Positions 8,297 to 17,773 of a stretch of DNA of 64,000 nucleotides are shown in pieces. Source of the DNA: an uncultured Ectothiorhodospiraceae bacterium. GTDB lineage: Bacteria; Pseudomonadota; Gammaproteobacteria; Nitrococcales; Nitrococcaceae. A model generated the notes under the pieces. That model was not told the origin of the DNA and did not search any database. It was given only the letters and a program-made list of their open reading frames with translations. The stretch covers positions 62,001 to 126,000 of the forward strand of contig CAJXSH010000003.1 of assembly GCA_913061005.1 (NCBI GenBank), in the 5' to 3' direction. Position numbers and translations under genes: made by a program. How positions within the stretch are numbered: position 1 is the first letter of the stretch; every line of letters starts with the position of its first letter.

Positions 8297-9226
8297 CTAG
8301 CCGCCGCCGTGCCGCTGAACAAGCAACCGACGCGGCACGGCTTGCCCGTCGGCATCCATGGTGGCGATGCCCAGCAACACCCTGCCCGGGCCGTAGACCC
8401 GCAGCAGGGTCTTATCCGGCAGATCCGTCCGCCCGGCGGCCACCGCCTGGCCATGACCGAACCGCCGTGCCGCCGTCGCGTCGAGGTGCACATCGGGACG
8501 GTCGACGAGGGCCGTGTCGATGGGTTGCAGCCATTCCCGCCAGGCCTCGGCGTTATCGCCCGCGGCGTCTTCCAACGCCTCGAGGGATACCATGTCGGGC
8601 TCGATAAAAGGCCCCAGGGCGGTCCGCCGCAGGGCCTCGACATGGGCGCCACAGCCGAGCGCCTCGCCGATATCGGCGACCAGACTGCGCACATAGGTGC
8701 CCTTGGAGCAGTCAATGGCAAGCGCCAGGCGGTCGTCGTCGATCAGCTCGCCATCGAGGGCGTTGATGGTGACCGCCCGCGGGGGGCGATCCACCTCGAC
8801 CCCGGCCCGGGCCAGCTCGTGCAGGCGCTGGCCGTTGTGCTTGAGTGCCGAAAACATCGGCGGTATCTGCTGCTGCGGACCGCGAAATGACGCGAGGATC
8901 GATTCGAGGCGCTGGGCGTCGATATCAGGTACCGGCCGACGATCCAGCACCGCGCCGTCGGCATCGGCCGAATCGGTGGTCACACCCAGCCGGGCCATGG
9001 CGGTGTAGCGTTTGTCGGCATCCAGCAACCAGCCACTGACCTTGGTGGCTTCGCCGAAACACAGCACCAGCAGACCACTGGCCAACGGATCAAGGCTGCC
9101 GGTGTGGCCGGCCTTGCGGGCGTCCAGCAGCTTCGCCACACGCCGAAGCGCCCGATTGGATGTCACCCCGGTGGGTTTATCCAGCAGGATGATGCCGTCG
9201 ATATCGCGCCCGCGTCGTCTGGCCAT
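8297..9226 (-). CDS. truB: tRNA pseudouridine(55) synthase
   Basis: TruB converts U55 in the T-loop of tRNAs to pseudouridine. The 309-aa protein begins with DGIILLDKPTG and contains GHTGSLDPLASGLL, where the Asp is the catalytic nucleophile, then the KRYTA segment. A C-terminal PUA-like region is present. The ATG at 9226 gives the usual N-terminus; a TTG at 9238 would overlap the rbfA stop. No strong ribosome site is seen for either start, so translation is probably coupled to rbfA, which ends a few bases away. Confidence 0.97.
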   Translation of the reverse strand: MARRRGRDIDGIILLDKPTGVTSNRALRRVAKLLDARKAGHTGSLDPLASGLLVLCFGEATKVSGWLLDADKRYTAMARLGVTTDSADADGAVLDRRPVPDIDAQRLESILASFRGPQQQIPPMFSALKHNGQRLHELARAGVEVDRPPRAVTINALDGELIDDDRLALAIDCSKGTYVRSLVADIGEALGCGAHVEALRRTALGPFIEPDMVSLEALEDAAGDNAEAWREWLQPIDTALVDRPDVHLDATAARRFGHGQAVAAGRTDLPDKTLLRVYGPGRVLLGIATMDADGQAVPRRLLVQRHGGG

Positions 9227-9234
9227 GCGCCGGA

Positions 9235-9612
9235 TCAATCGCCGGTGGACTGATCGTTGTCATCACCGACCGCATCATCGATCAGCCGGGTCAGCCGCGC
9301 CCCCTGATCGAATACCGGATCGTAGTGGAAACGCGGCGCCGGCACGGTACGAAGCCGCATGCGGCTGGCCAGTTGACGACGCAGAAAACCGGCGGCGCCG
9401 TTGAGCGCATCCACCATCTGCCGGGACGCCGCCTCGTCCATCCCCAGGCCGGTGACATAGATCTCGGCATGACCGAGATCGCGGGTCACCCGGACCTCCG
9501 AGACGGTCACCGACCCCACCCGCGGGTCGCGGATTTCATCGCGGATCAGCTCGGCCAGCTCGCGCTGGATCTGGTCGGCCACCCGCCGGGTGCGAGAAAA
9601 GTCCCTGGGCAT
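9235..9612 (-). CDS. rbfA: Ribosome-binding factor A
   Basis: RbfA is a small KH-like protein that helps mature the 5' end of 16S rRNA in the 30S subunit, important in the cold. The ATG at 9612 gives 125 aa starting MPRDFSRTRRVADQI, as in homologues, with the conserved VSEVRVTRDLGHAEIYVT segment. The start lies eight bases after the infB stop and the stop lies next to truB, so infB-rbfA-truB form one unit. Longer starts would run into infB. Confidence 0.96.
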   Translation of the reverse strand: MPRDFSRTRRVADQIQRELAELIRDEIRDPRVGSVTVSEVRVTRDLGHAEIYVTGLGMDEAASRQMVDALNGAAGFLRRQLASRMRLRTVPAPRFHYDPVFDQGARLTRLIDDAVGDDNDQSTGD

Positions 9613-9620
9613 CGGGTGCG

Positions 9621-12218
9621 CTAGAGCGAACGCTCGATGGTGATGCGCTCGTAGCACTCGATCTGGTCACCGGCACGCACATCGTTGTAGTTACGCACAC
9701 CGATGCCGCATTCGGTCCCCGACTGCACCTCTTTGACGTCGTCCTTGAAGCGCCGCAGCGACTCGAGTTCGCCCTCGAACACCACCACATTGTCGCGCAA
9801 CACCCGGATCGGATTGCTGCGCCGGACCACACCGTCCACCACCAGACAGCCGGCGATCTGGCCAAGCTGTGACGAGCGAAAGACATCCCGCACCTCGGCG
9901 GTGCCGATGATCTGCTCCTGGGTTTCCGGCTCGAGCATCCCGCTGATGGCGTTGCGCAGCTGATCGATGGCGTCGTAGATGATGCTGTAGTAGTGCAGCT
10001 CGACGTCATTGTCCTGGGCAAGCCGCCGGGCCTTGGCATCGGCACGCACGTTGAAGCCGATCAAAAGCGCTTCGGAGGCCATCGCCAGGTTGACGTCGGA
10101 CTCGTTGATCGCGCCCACACCGGTGGCCACCGGGGTAATGCGAACCTCGTCGGTGGACAGGTTGGTGAGCGACTGGGTCAACGCCTCCACCGAGCCCTGG
10201 ACATCGCCCTTGATCACCAGGTTGACGGTTTTAACGTCCTGCTCCTGGATGTGCGAGAAAAGCTCGTCCATCTTGGCGGCCTTCTGGGCCTGCAGCCGCT
10301 TGTCGCGACTCTTCTCGCGACGATGGTCGGCAAGCTCCCGGGCCTTTTTCTCGTCCTCGACCACCAGCACTTCATCACCGGCCTCGGGCAGACCCGAGAG
10401 GCCAAGCACAACCGCCGGTGTGGACGGGCCGGCGGATTTCACCCGCTCGCCCCGTTCATCGAGCAGCGCCCGAACCCGGCCGAACTCGGTCCCCGAGAGG
10501 ATGGTATCGCCCTGTCGCAGCACGCCATTCTGGACCAGCACCGTCGCCACCGGGCCGCGGCCGCGATCCAGACTCGACTCGACCACGATGCCGGCACCGG
10601 GGCAGTCGACCACGGCCTTTAACTCGAGCAGCTCGGCCTGCAGCGCCACCGCCTCGAGCAATGCTTCGACACCGGTTCCGTTGAGCGCCGAGCAGTCGAT
10701 GAACTGGGTATCGCCACCCCATTCCTCGGGAATGACCTCCATGGCGGCCAGTTCATTCTTCACCCGATCCGGATCGGCGTCTTCGCGGTCCATTTTATTG
10801 ACCGCCACGACAATCGGCACACCGGCGGCCCGGGCGTGTTTGACCGCCTCTTCGGTCTGGGGCATGACGCCGTCGTCGGCGGCCACCACCAGGATGACCA
10901 CATCCGTGACCTGGGCGCCACGGGCCCGCATGGCCGTAAAGGCCTCATGGCCCGGCGTGTCAAGGAACGTCAGCTCGCCCCGGTCGGTGGGCACCTTGTA
11001 GGCACCGATATGCTGGGTGATGCCGCCGGCCTCGCCGGCTGCGACCTTGGCGCGCCGGATATAGTCGAGCAGCGTGGTCTTGCCATGGTCGACATGCCCC
11101 ATGATGGTGACCACCGGCGGCCGTGGCGCCTCGGTACCCGTGGGCTCGGTGGCCTGGCTCAGCACCTCTTCTTCGAGGTCGTCCTCGCGCACGATGTGCG
11201 GGCGATGGCCGAGCTCTTCGACCAGCAGCACGGCGGTGTCCTGGTCGATGGCCTGGTTGATGGTGGCCATGACGCCCTGTTTCATCATCTCCTTGATCAG
11301 GTCCGCGGCCTTGACGCTCATGCGCTGGGCCAGCTCGCCCACGGTAATGCTCTCGGGCACCTGAACATCCCGCACCACGGGCGCGGTGGGCTTTTCGAAC
11401 TCCTGCTGGATTGCCGAGCTGGCGGCACCGGCGGCGCCACCACGTCGGCCGCCACCGGCGGCTTTCTTGCGCGCCTTGCCCTTGCCGCGGGCGGCCTTGC
11501 GGGCGGCGCGCTCTTCGGCCTCGCGCTCGCGCTTGGCCTCGGCCTCGAGCCGCTTGCGCTCTTTTTCGTCCTCGATCTCTTTTTTGCGCGCCGCCTCGGA
11601 ATCGGCCTTCTGCTGTTCGGCCTCGAGATCGGCAATAGAGGTTGCCTCCTCGCTTGCCGCCGCCTCGGACTCGGCCGATGACGCTTCCTCGGCCGGCTCC
11701 TCGGCGGCTGCCGACGCCTCGGCGGCTTCGGCCTCGCGCGCGGCCCTGGCCTCGGCTTCCTGGCGGGCCTTTTCCTCGGCCTCATGGCGCGCCGCCTCGG
11801 CCGCCTTGATGTCCGCCAGCAGGGCACGCTCCAGCACTTGGGCGTCCTGCTCGGCCGCCTCGGCCTCGACCACGCTGCGCTTGACGTAGGTGCGCTTTTT
11901 GCGCACCTCGACGTTCACCGTCTTGCCGGTCGCTGCCCGACTGCCGCGCGCAGCGCGCTTCTCGCCGCCGCCGGCGGGCACCTTGAGCTGGCTGTGGCTG
12001 CGTCGCTTGAGCGTGATCTGCGACGGTGTCCCCACCTCGCCCTCTTCGCGCTGACCGTGGGTCTGGCGAATGTGCTCGAGCAACGTGGTCTTTTCCGATT
12101 CGGAGAACTCCGCATCCGGATCATCGGTTGACAGTCCCGCCTCTCGCAGCTGCATCAGAAGCCGGTCCAGGGGGACACCTGTTTTTTCGGCAAAATCTCT
12201 GACCGTGCTCTGTGACAT
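9621..12218 (-). CDS. infB: Translation initiation factor IF-2
   Basis: IF-2 is the GTPase that brings initiator fMet-tRNA to the 30S subunit. The 865-aa protein has an N-terminal IF2_N domain (about 1-50), a long charged Ala/Glu/Arg-rich linker (about 115-270, probably helical and coiled), a second IF2_N domain (about 285-335) and the GTPase (GHVDHGKTT at 374-382, [12 protein letters not shown]). Domains II, III and the fMet-binding C-terminal domain follow. The ATG at 12218 has GGAGGG seven bases upstream. It is the third gene of the rimP-nusA-infB operon. The linker is very rich in Glu and Ala, in line with an acidic proteome. Confidence 0.98.
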   Translation of the reverse strand: MSQSTVRDFAEKTGVPLDRLLMQLREAGLSTDDPDAEFSESEKTTLLEHIRQTHGQREEGEVGTPSQITLKRRSHSQLKVPAGGGEKRAARGSRAATGKTVNVEVRKKRTYVKRSVVEAEAAEQDAQVLERALLADIKAAEAARHEAEEKARQEAEARAAREAEAAEASAAAEEPAEEASSAESEAAASEEATSIADLEAEQQKADSEAARKKEIEDEKERKRLEAEAKREREAEERAARKAARGKGKARKKAAGGGRRGGAAGAASSAIQQEFEKPTAPVVRDVQVPESITVGELAQRMSVKAADLIKEMMKQGVMATINQAIDQDTAVLLVEELGHRPHIVREDDLEEEVLSQATEPTGTEAPRPPVVTIMGHVDHGKTTLLDYIRRAKVAAGEAGGITQHIGAYKVPTDRGELTFLDTPGHEAFTAMRARGAQVTDVVILVVAADDGVMPQTEEAVKHARAAGVPIVVAVNKMDREDADPDRVKNELAAMEVIPEEWGGDTQFIDCSALNGTGVEALLEAVALQAELLELKAVVDCPGAGIVVESSLDRGRGPVATVLVQNGVLRQGDTILSGTEFGRVRALLDERGERVKSAGPSTPAVVLGLSGLPEAGDEVLVVEDEKKARELADHRREKSRDKRLQAQKAAKMDELFSHIQEQDVKTVNLVIKGDVQGSVEALTQSLTNLSTDEVRITPVATGVGAINESDVNLAMASEALLIGFNVRADAKARRLAQDNDVELHYYSIIYDAIDQLRNAISGMLEPETQEQIIGTAEVRDVFRSSQLGQIAGCLVVDGVVRRSNPIRVLRDNVVVFEGELESLRRFKDDVKEVQSGTECGIGVRNYNDVRAGDQIECYERITIERSL

Positions 12219-12248
12219 ATTCTTTCCCTCCGTCCCGGAGAACCGGGC

Positions 12249-13745
12249 TTAGGCCTGGGTATCACCCTCGTCGGCAAACCAGGGCTCCCGCGCCTTCATG
12301 ATCAGGGCACCCGCGCGGTCGGCGTCGATGCCCTCGATATCCATCAAATCGTCCACCGACTGCTCCGCGAGGTCTTCCATGGTACGGATGCCCTGAGCAG
12401 CCAGTGCCCTGGCCGTCGCCTCATCCATCCCTTCCATGCCGAGCAGATCCTCGGCCGGCTCCGACGCCGATTCGGCCTCGGCCTCGCGATTGGCCAACAC
12501 ATCCCGTGCGCGCTGGCGCAGGGCGTTGACCAGGTCTTCGTCAAAACCTTCGACTTCCAGCAGCTCGGTGACCGGCACATAGGCCACCTCCTCGATGCTC
12601 GAGAAGCCCTCCTCGACCAGCAGCCCGGCGAGGTCTTCGTCGACATCCAGCTCGCGGACAAACATATCCACCAACTCGGCGGCCTCGGCTTCGCTCTTGG
12701 CCTCGGCCTCCTCGGCGGTCATGACGTTGAGCTCCCAGTGGGTCAATTCGCTGGCCAGCCGGACGTTCTGTCCGCCCCGACCAATGGCCTGGGAGAGCTG
12801 GTCCTCGGCCACGGCGATGTCCATGCTGCCGCGTTCTTCGTCGACAACGATCGACTCGACCTCGGCCGGGGCCATGGCGTTGATTACAAACTGGGCCGGG
12901 TTATCGTTCCACAGGATGATATCGATCCGCTCGCCGGCCAGTTCGTTGGACACCGCCTGAACCCGTGAGCCGCGCATCCCCACACAAGCACCCACCGGAT
13001 CGATGCGGCTGTCCAGCGCATTGACCGCAATCTTGGCCCGCAGACCCGGGTCACGGGCCGCGCCGAGGATTTCGAGCAGCTCCTGGCCAACCTCCGGCAC
13101 CTCGATCTTGAACAGCTCGACCAGAAACTCCGGCGCCGAGCGGCTGGCAAAAAGCTGCGGGCCACGGGTTTCTTCGCGGACTTCGCGCAACCAGGCCCGC
13201 AACCGGTCGCCGGGCCGGACCGCCTCGCGCGGGATCATCTCTTCACGCGGGATGAACGCCTCGGCGTTGTCGCCCAGATCCAGATACACATTGCCGCGCT
13301 CGGCCCGCTTGACGATGCCGGTGATGAGCTCGCCGGCCCGCCCGCGGTAGGCCTCGACCACTTTGGCCCGTTCGGCTTCGCGAACCTTCTGGACAATGAC
13401 CTGCTTGGCGGCCTGCGCGGCGATGCGGCCAAACTCCACCGACTCCATGGGTTGTTCGATGAAATCGCCCACATTGAGGGCGGGATCGCTCTGCCGGGCC
13501 TCACTGAGCGGGATCTGCTGATCCGGGAATTCGATTTCGGCCTCATCGTCCACCACTTCCCAGCGCCGGAAGGTTTCGTAGTCTCCGGTCTGCCGGTCCA
13601 CCGCCACCCGGGCGGCGATCTCGCCCTCGTGACGTTTCTGGGTTGCCGAGGCCAGCGCGGCCTCAATGGCCTCGAAGATGACTTCCTGCTCGACGCCTTT
13701 TTCATTGGCGATCGCATCGACCACCAGCAGAATTTCCTTGCTCAT
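12249..13745 (-). CDS. nusA: Transcription termination/antitermination factor NusA
   Basis: NusA binds RNA polymerase and modulates pausing, intrinsic termination and antitermination. The 498-aa protein has an N-terminal polymerase-binding domain, an S1 domain, two KH domains ([15 protein letters not shown] and [12 protein letters not shown] are visible) and two C-terminal acidic helical repeats ([15 protein letters not shown] and [15 protein letters not shown] / LMDIEGID segments), the full E. coli-type architecture. It lies between rimP and infB with about 30-base gaps. Because the rimP leader upstream contains two intrinsic terminators, NusA may control its own operon, as proposed in E. 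coli. Confidence 0.98.
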   Translation of the reverse strand: MSKEILLVVDAIANEKGVEQEVIFEAIEAALASATQKRHEGEIAARVAVDRQTGDYETFRRWEVVDDEAEIEFPDQQIPLSEARQSDPALNVGDFIEQPMESVEFGRIAAQAAKQVIVQKVREAERAKVVEAYRGRAGELITGIVKRAERGNVYLDLGDNAEAFIPREEMIPREAVRPGDRLRAWLREVREETRGPQLFASRSAPEFLVELFKIEVPEVGQELLEILGAARDPGLRAKIAVNALDSRIDPVGACVGMRGSRVQAVSNELAGERIDIILWNDNPAQFVINAMAPAEVESIVVDEERGSMDIAVAEDQLSQAIGRGGQNVRLASELTHWELNVMTAEEAEAKSEAEAAELVDMFVRELDVDEDLAGLLVEEGFSSIEEVAYVPVTELLEVEGFDEDLVNALRQRARDVLANREAEAESASEPAEDLLGMEGMDEATARALAAQGIRTMEDLAEQSVDDLMDIEGIDADRAGALIMKAREPWFADEGDTQA

Positions 13746-13774
13746 CGTTCTGCGTTCTCCCGATGGGTCCCGTT

Positions 13775-14227
13775 TCAGGGCTCCAGCTCTACATGCGCGC
13801 GATCGATTGCCGCTATCGGCACGGCCACCGTCTCGCCCTGTTCTTCGATCAACACCGCCTCATCCTGCAGCCCGAGCAGCCGGCCGGCGTAGCGCCGGCG
13901 CCCGTCAATACGTTCGCGCAGCTTGATGCGGATGGCTTCGCCTGCGAACCGGTCATAGTCGGCGGTCTTGAAGATCGGCCGATCCAGCCCGGGGGAGGAG
14001 ACCTCCAGCAGGTATTCGCCCGCAATGGGATCTTCGACATCAAGCACACCACTGACCTGATGGCTGACTCGGGCGCAGTCATCCACATCCACCCCGTGCT
14101 CTGAGTCGATGAACACGCGAAGCACCGACTCTTTGCCGCTGGGGTGATACTCCACACCCACCAGCTCGTAGCCAAGGCCCTCGACAACGGGCGTCAACAG
14201 GTTGATCACACTCTCCGGCGCTTTCAT
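13775..14227 (-). CDS. rimP: Ribosome maturation factor RimP
   Basis: RimP is needed for maturation of the 30S subunit. The ATG at 14227 gives 150 aa starting [27 protein letters not shown], with the family stretch [20 protein letters not shown] and [16 protein letters not shown] lies just upstream. Longer starts would extend back into the terminator region and are rejected. First protein gene after the initiator tRNA, as in E. coli metY-rimP-nusA. Confidence 0.96.
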   Translation of the reverse strand: MKAPESVINLLTPVVEGLGYELVGVEYHPSGKESVLRVFIDSEHGVDVDDCARVSHQVSGVLDVEDPIAGEYLLEVSSPGLDRPIFKTADYDRFAGEAIRIKLRERIDGRRRYAGRLLGLQDEAVLIEEQGETVAVPIAAIDRAHVELEP

Positions 14228-14254
14228 GTCTCCCGATCCGGTCTCTGGCCGGAA

Positions 14255-14277
14255 CAAAAAATGGGCCCGAGGCCCAT
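14255..14277 (-). terminator. Second intrinsic terminator/attenuator in the rimP leader
   Basis: Stem ATGGGCC / GGCCCAT with a 3-nt loop (14261-14277), followed in the leftward direction by T6 (14260-14255), only 27 bases before the rimP start. Readthrough here is required unless a promoter lies in those 27 bases. Confidence 0.75.
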
Positions 14278-14306
14278 TTCCAGTGCCGGCCGCCTGCGGC
14301 GCCGGC

Positions 14307-14331
14307 AAAAAAAAAGGCCGCAAGCGGCCTT
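14307..14331 (-). terminator. First intrinsic terminator after tRNA-fMet
   Basis: Stem AAGGCCGC / GCGGCCTT (14314-14331, tight loop) followed leftward by T9 (14315-14307). It lies 16 bases after the 3' end of the tRNA. A further GCCGGC...GCCGGC stem (14285-14306) sits between the two terminators. Confidence 0.85.
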
Positions 14332-14347
14332 CTCGAAGATGCCTGTT

Positions 14348-14424
<77 letters not shown>

Positions 14425-14437
14425 ACCGACAATCACT

Positions 14438-14466
14438 AGGATAGCCATGGGACAGGGTTTTTTCAA
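14438..14466 (-). promoter_or_regulatory. Promoter for tRNA-fMet
   Basis: Read leftward: -35 TTGAAA (14466-14461), exactly 17 bp, -10 TATCCT (14443-14438). The expected start site is about seven bases before the mature tRNA. The -35 overlaps the stop of the DUF2818 gene. Confidence 0.6.
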
Positions 14467-14798
14467 GCGCTGCTCCGGCGGCGGCGTCGGCGCAAACGGC
14501 GTCGCAGGTCATGCCGGTAGATGAACCCCGGCATGGCGAAGACGGCAAACAGGCAAAGCGCGATGACCCAGAACTCCCAGCCCTGAGACTGAAGCTCGCC
14601 CTGGGTACGGTATTCGAGACCGGCCCCGGCGAGGACGATGAGGACAAACATCACCCCCCACTCGAGAAGCCTTATCCACTCGCGCTTGCCACGCCCCCGC
14701 GCCGGCCAGACAAAGGCGATGCGCTCGGTGGCCCAGGGCAGATTGGCAGCCAGCACGGCCAGCAACAACAAAACGACAATGGCCGCGCCGGTGCTCAT
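14463..14798 (-). CDS. DUF2818 family membrane protein
   Basis: A 111-aa inner-membrane protein with three hydrophobic segments (about 5-20, 45-62, 76-92) and a very basic C-terminal tail (LRRRLRRRRRR). Members of DUF2818 are found next to nuoN in Beta- and Gammaproteobacteria, and here the start is three bases after the nuoN stop, so it is the last gene of the nuo operon. No catalytic residues are evident. A role in complex I assembly or stability is an inference from position only. Confidence 0.8.
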   Translation of the reverse strand: MSTGAAIVVLLLLAVLAANLPWATERIAFVWPARGRGKREWIRLLEWGVMFVLIVLAGAGLEYRTQGELQSQGWEFWVIALCLFAVFAMPGFIYRHDLRRRLRRRRRRSSA

Positions 14799-14801
14799 TG
14801 A

Positions 14802-16241
14802 CTAGCCCAGACCAAAAACCGCCCGGCAGGTTGCGATCAACGTGTCCGGGAAAAGGCCAAGTAGCAGCACCGCGCCGCCGTTGGCCCACATCAGCACCTG
14901 CTGCCCCGATGTCGCCTCGACCGGTTGGGGCGAGTCGACACGGTCAAAGTACACGGCCTTGAGTACCCGCAGATAGTAGAACGCGCCGATCACCGCAAAG
15001 ACCACCGCAAGCACGGCAAGCCAGATCAGTCCGGCTTCTACCAGCGCACTGAGCACCAGCCACTTGGCGTAGAAGCCCACGGTCCCCGGGATCCCGGTCA
15101 TCGAGAACATCAAAAGCAGCATGACCAGCGCATAACCGCCATGCCGGTCATTGAGCCCGCTGAGATCGTCGATCATGTCGGCCTCGAATCCCCGACGCGA
15201 GAGCAGCATGATCATGCCGAAGGCGCCCGCGGCCATGATCCCGTAACTGATGGCATAGAAAAGCGCCGCGGCATAACCCTCGTCGCTGCCGGCGACCAGC
15301 CCGAGAAACAGAAAGCCGATGTGCGAGACCGTCGAGTAGGCCAGCATGCGCTTGAAACTCGTCTGCACCAGGGCAAAGAGATTGCCCACCACCAGCGATC
15401 CGGCCGCCAGGATGATCCCCATGATCTGCCATTGCGCATGCAGATCGCCGAGTCCATCGGCCATCAAGCGCAGGAACAACGCCAGGGCCGCCACCTTGGG
15501 CGCGGTGCCCAGAAAGGCCGTCACCGCCGTCGGTGCCCCCTGGTAGACATCAGGCACCCACATGTGGAACGGCGCGGCACCGAACTTGAAGGCGATGCCA
15601 ACCAGCGCGAAGGTCATGCCAAAGGCGAGAAGCAGATTGTCCCCTGCCAGGGCCGCGGCGGCGATGTCATTAATAAGCAGGCTGCCCGCGGCACCGTAGA
15701 TCATCGACATGCCATAGAGCAGCATGCCCGAGGACAGCGCCCCGAGGATGAAGTATTTCATCGCCGCCTCGGCCCCGATCCGGCTGTCGCGATCGAAGGC
15801 GACCATGGCGTAGAGGCTGAGCGAGAGCAGCTCAAGCCCCATGTACAGCACCAGCAGGGACGATGCCGAGGCCATGACGAACATCCCCAGCGTGGCCGTG
15901 AGCACCAGCAGATAGATTTCGCCCTTGAGCAGGTCGCGGTCACGCAGGTAATCCCGCCCGTAGCCAAGGGTAATAATGGTCAGCCCGGCGATCGCCACCT
16001 TGAGCACGGCAGCCAGGCTGTCACTGATGTACATGCCGTTGAAGGTAATGACCGCATCGCCGCCCCAGTGGGTGTGAATCGCCAGTGCCATGGCACCGAC
16101 CAGCGTTGCCTGGGTCAGATAGAAGGCCAGCAGCGACTCCCCGCCGCGGTCGAACAGATCGGCGATGAGCACCACGCAGAGCATGACCCCGAGCCAGATC
16201 TCCGGGGCGGCCAGTGCAAATTGGGGCATCTCAAAGGGCAT
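14802..16241 (-). CDS. nuoN: NADH-quinone oxidoreductase subunit N
   Basis: Antiporter-like membrane subunit of complex I (479 aa), one of three related proton-translocating subunits with NuoL and NuoM. Many transmembrane helices are visible, with the proton-channel stretch KFGAAPFHMWVPDVYQGAP. The ATG at 16241 has GAGG six to seven bases upstream. Last nuo gene proper, followed closely by DUF2818. Confidence 0.97.
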   Translation of the reverse strand: MPFEMPQFALAAPEIWLGVMLCVVLIADLFDRGGESLLAFYLTQATLVGAMALAIHTHWGGDAVITFNGMYISDSLAAVLKVAIAGLTIITLGYGRDYLRDRDLLKGEIYLLVLTATLGMFVMASASSLLVLYMGLELLSLSLYAMVAFDRDSRIGAEAAMKYFILGALSSGMLLYGMSMIYGAAGSLLINDIAAAALAGDNLLLAFGMTFALVGIAFKFGAAPFHMWVPDVYQGAPTAVTAFLGTAPKVAALALFLRLMADGLGDLHAQWQIMGIILAAGSLVVGNLFALVQTSFKRMLAYSTVSHIGFLFLGLVAGSDEGYAAALFYAISYGIMAAGAFGMIMLLSRRGFEADMIDDLSGLNDRHGGYALVMLLLMFSMTGIPGTVGFYAKWLVLSALVEAGLIWLAVLAVVFAVIGAFYYLRVLKAVYFDRVDSPQPVEATSGQQVLMWANGGAVLLLGLFPDTLIATCRAVFGLG

Positions 16242-16260
16242 GTTGATCCTCGGGCCAGGG

Positions 16261-17772
16261 CTAGAAGGTGGGCACCACGATACGGAACAGGGCGTCGAGC
16301 GAGGGCTCCATCACCTCGACAAGCGGTGCCGGGTAGACACCAACGGCGATGATCGCCACCGCGAGGGTGCCCAGTAGCAGCCGCTCGCGCGGCGTCACGT
16401 CGGTGAGCGTGTCGACGTGTTCGTTGTCGACCTCGCCGTAGACCACCCGTTTGATCATCCAAAGGCTGTAGGCGGCGCCCAGAATCAGGGTCAACGCGGC
16501 GATGGCGGCATACCAGAACCCGGCCTGGAAGCTGGCCAGCACAATCATGAACTCGCCGACAAAACCGGACGTGCCCGGCAGACCCGCGTTGGCCATGGCG
16601 AACAGCACGAAGAATCCGGCAAAGACCGGCATTTTGCTGGCCACACCGCCGTAGTCGGCGATCCGACGGGTGTGCATGCGATCGTAGAGCACGCCCACGC
16701 ACAGAAACATGGCCGCCGAGACAAACCCGTGGGAGATCATCTGCACCATGCCGCCTTCAAGCGCGAGCAGCGCCCCATCGCGGCTGCCGCTGCCGGCGAG
16801 GATACGAAAGATCAGGAAAAACCCCAGGGTGACAAATCCCATGTGGGCGATCGACGAGTAGGCGATCAGCTTTTTGAGATCGGCCTGCACCATCGCCACC
16901 AGCCCGATGTAGACCACCGCGATCAGCGACAGACCAATCAAAAGCCAGTCCAGGGCCATACTCGCCTCGGGGGCGATGGGCAGCGAAAAGCGCAAAAAGC
17001 CGTACCCCCCGATCTTGAGGGTGATCGCCGCGAGGATCACCGAGCCTCCCGTGGGCGCCTCGACGTGGGCGTCGGGCAGCCAGGTATGCACCGGAAACAT
17101 GGGCACCTTGACGGCAAATGCCGCCAGAAACGCCAAAAACAGCACCATCTGTGTCGCCAGTGGCAGCTGCAGGCCGTAGAAATCCTGAATGGCAAAGCTG
17201 CCCGCCTCGGTGCGCAGGTAAATGAGGGCGATGAGCATCATCACCGAGCCGAGGAAGGTGTAGAGGAAGAACTTCAGCGTCGCATAGATGCGGTTTGGGC
17301 CGCCCCAGATACCGATGATCAGAAACATCGGAATGAGCATGGCCTCGAAGAAAACATAAAAGAGGATGGCATCCAGCGCGCTGAACACGCCGATCATGAT
17401 CCCCTCCATGATCAAAAAGGCGGCCAGATACTGGGCCGGTTTGTACTGCACCACTTCCCAGGCGGCGACCACCACCAGCAGCGTGGCAAAGGCGGTCAGC
17501 ACCACCAGCGGCATGGAAATGCCATCGACGCCCAGGTAGTACTGGATGCCAAAGGCACTGATCCAGTCCGCCCGCTCGATAAACTGCATGCCGGCCACAC
17601 CGGCTTCGAACGCCACCCACAGCCCCACGGCCAGCGCGAACACCAGCGCCGCGACCCCCAGGGCAAACCAGCGCGCACGAGCGGCATCATCCCGGCCGGC
17701 CACCAGTACGCCGATCCCCCCGAGTACCGGCAGCCAGACCAACAGGCTTAACAAAGGCCATCCCTCCAACAT
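16261..17772 (-). CDS. nuoM: NADH-quinone oxidoreductase subunit M
   Basis: Antiporter-like subunit of complex I (503 aa, about 14 membrane helices). The conserved channel segments FLAAFAVKVPMFPVHTWLPDAHVEAP and the lysine in LKKLIAYSSIAHMG are present. The ATG at 17772 (MLEGWPLL) lies one base past the nuoL stop; an earlier in-frame start inside nuoL is less likely. Confidence 0.97.
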   Translation of the reverse strand: MLEGWPLLSLLVWLPVLGGIGVLVAGRDDAARARWFALGVAALVFALAVGLWVAFEAGVAGMQFIERADWISAFGIQYYLGVDGISMPLVVLTAFATLLVVVAAWEVVQYKPAQYLAAFLIMEGIMIGVFSALDAILFYVFFEAMLIPMFLIIGIWGGPNRIYATLKFFLYTFLGSVMMLIALIYLRTEAGSFAIQDFYGLQLPLATQMVLFLAFLAAFAVKVPMFPVHTWLPDAHVEAPTGGSVILAAITLKIGGYGFLRFSLPIAPEASMALDWLLIGLSLIAVVYIGLVAMVQADLKKLIAYSSIAHMGFVTLGFFLIFRILAGSGSRDGALLALEGGMVQMISHGFVSAAMFLCVGVLYDRMHTRRIADYGGVASKMPVFAGFFVLFAMANAGLPGTSGFVGEFMIVLASFQAGFWYAAIAALTLILGAAYSLWMIKRVVYGEVDNEHVDTLTDVTPRERLLLGTLAVAIIAVGVYPAPLVEVMEPSLDALFRIVVPTF

Positions 17773-17773
17773 C

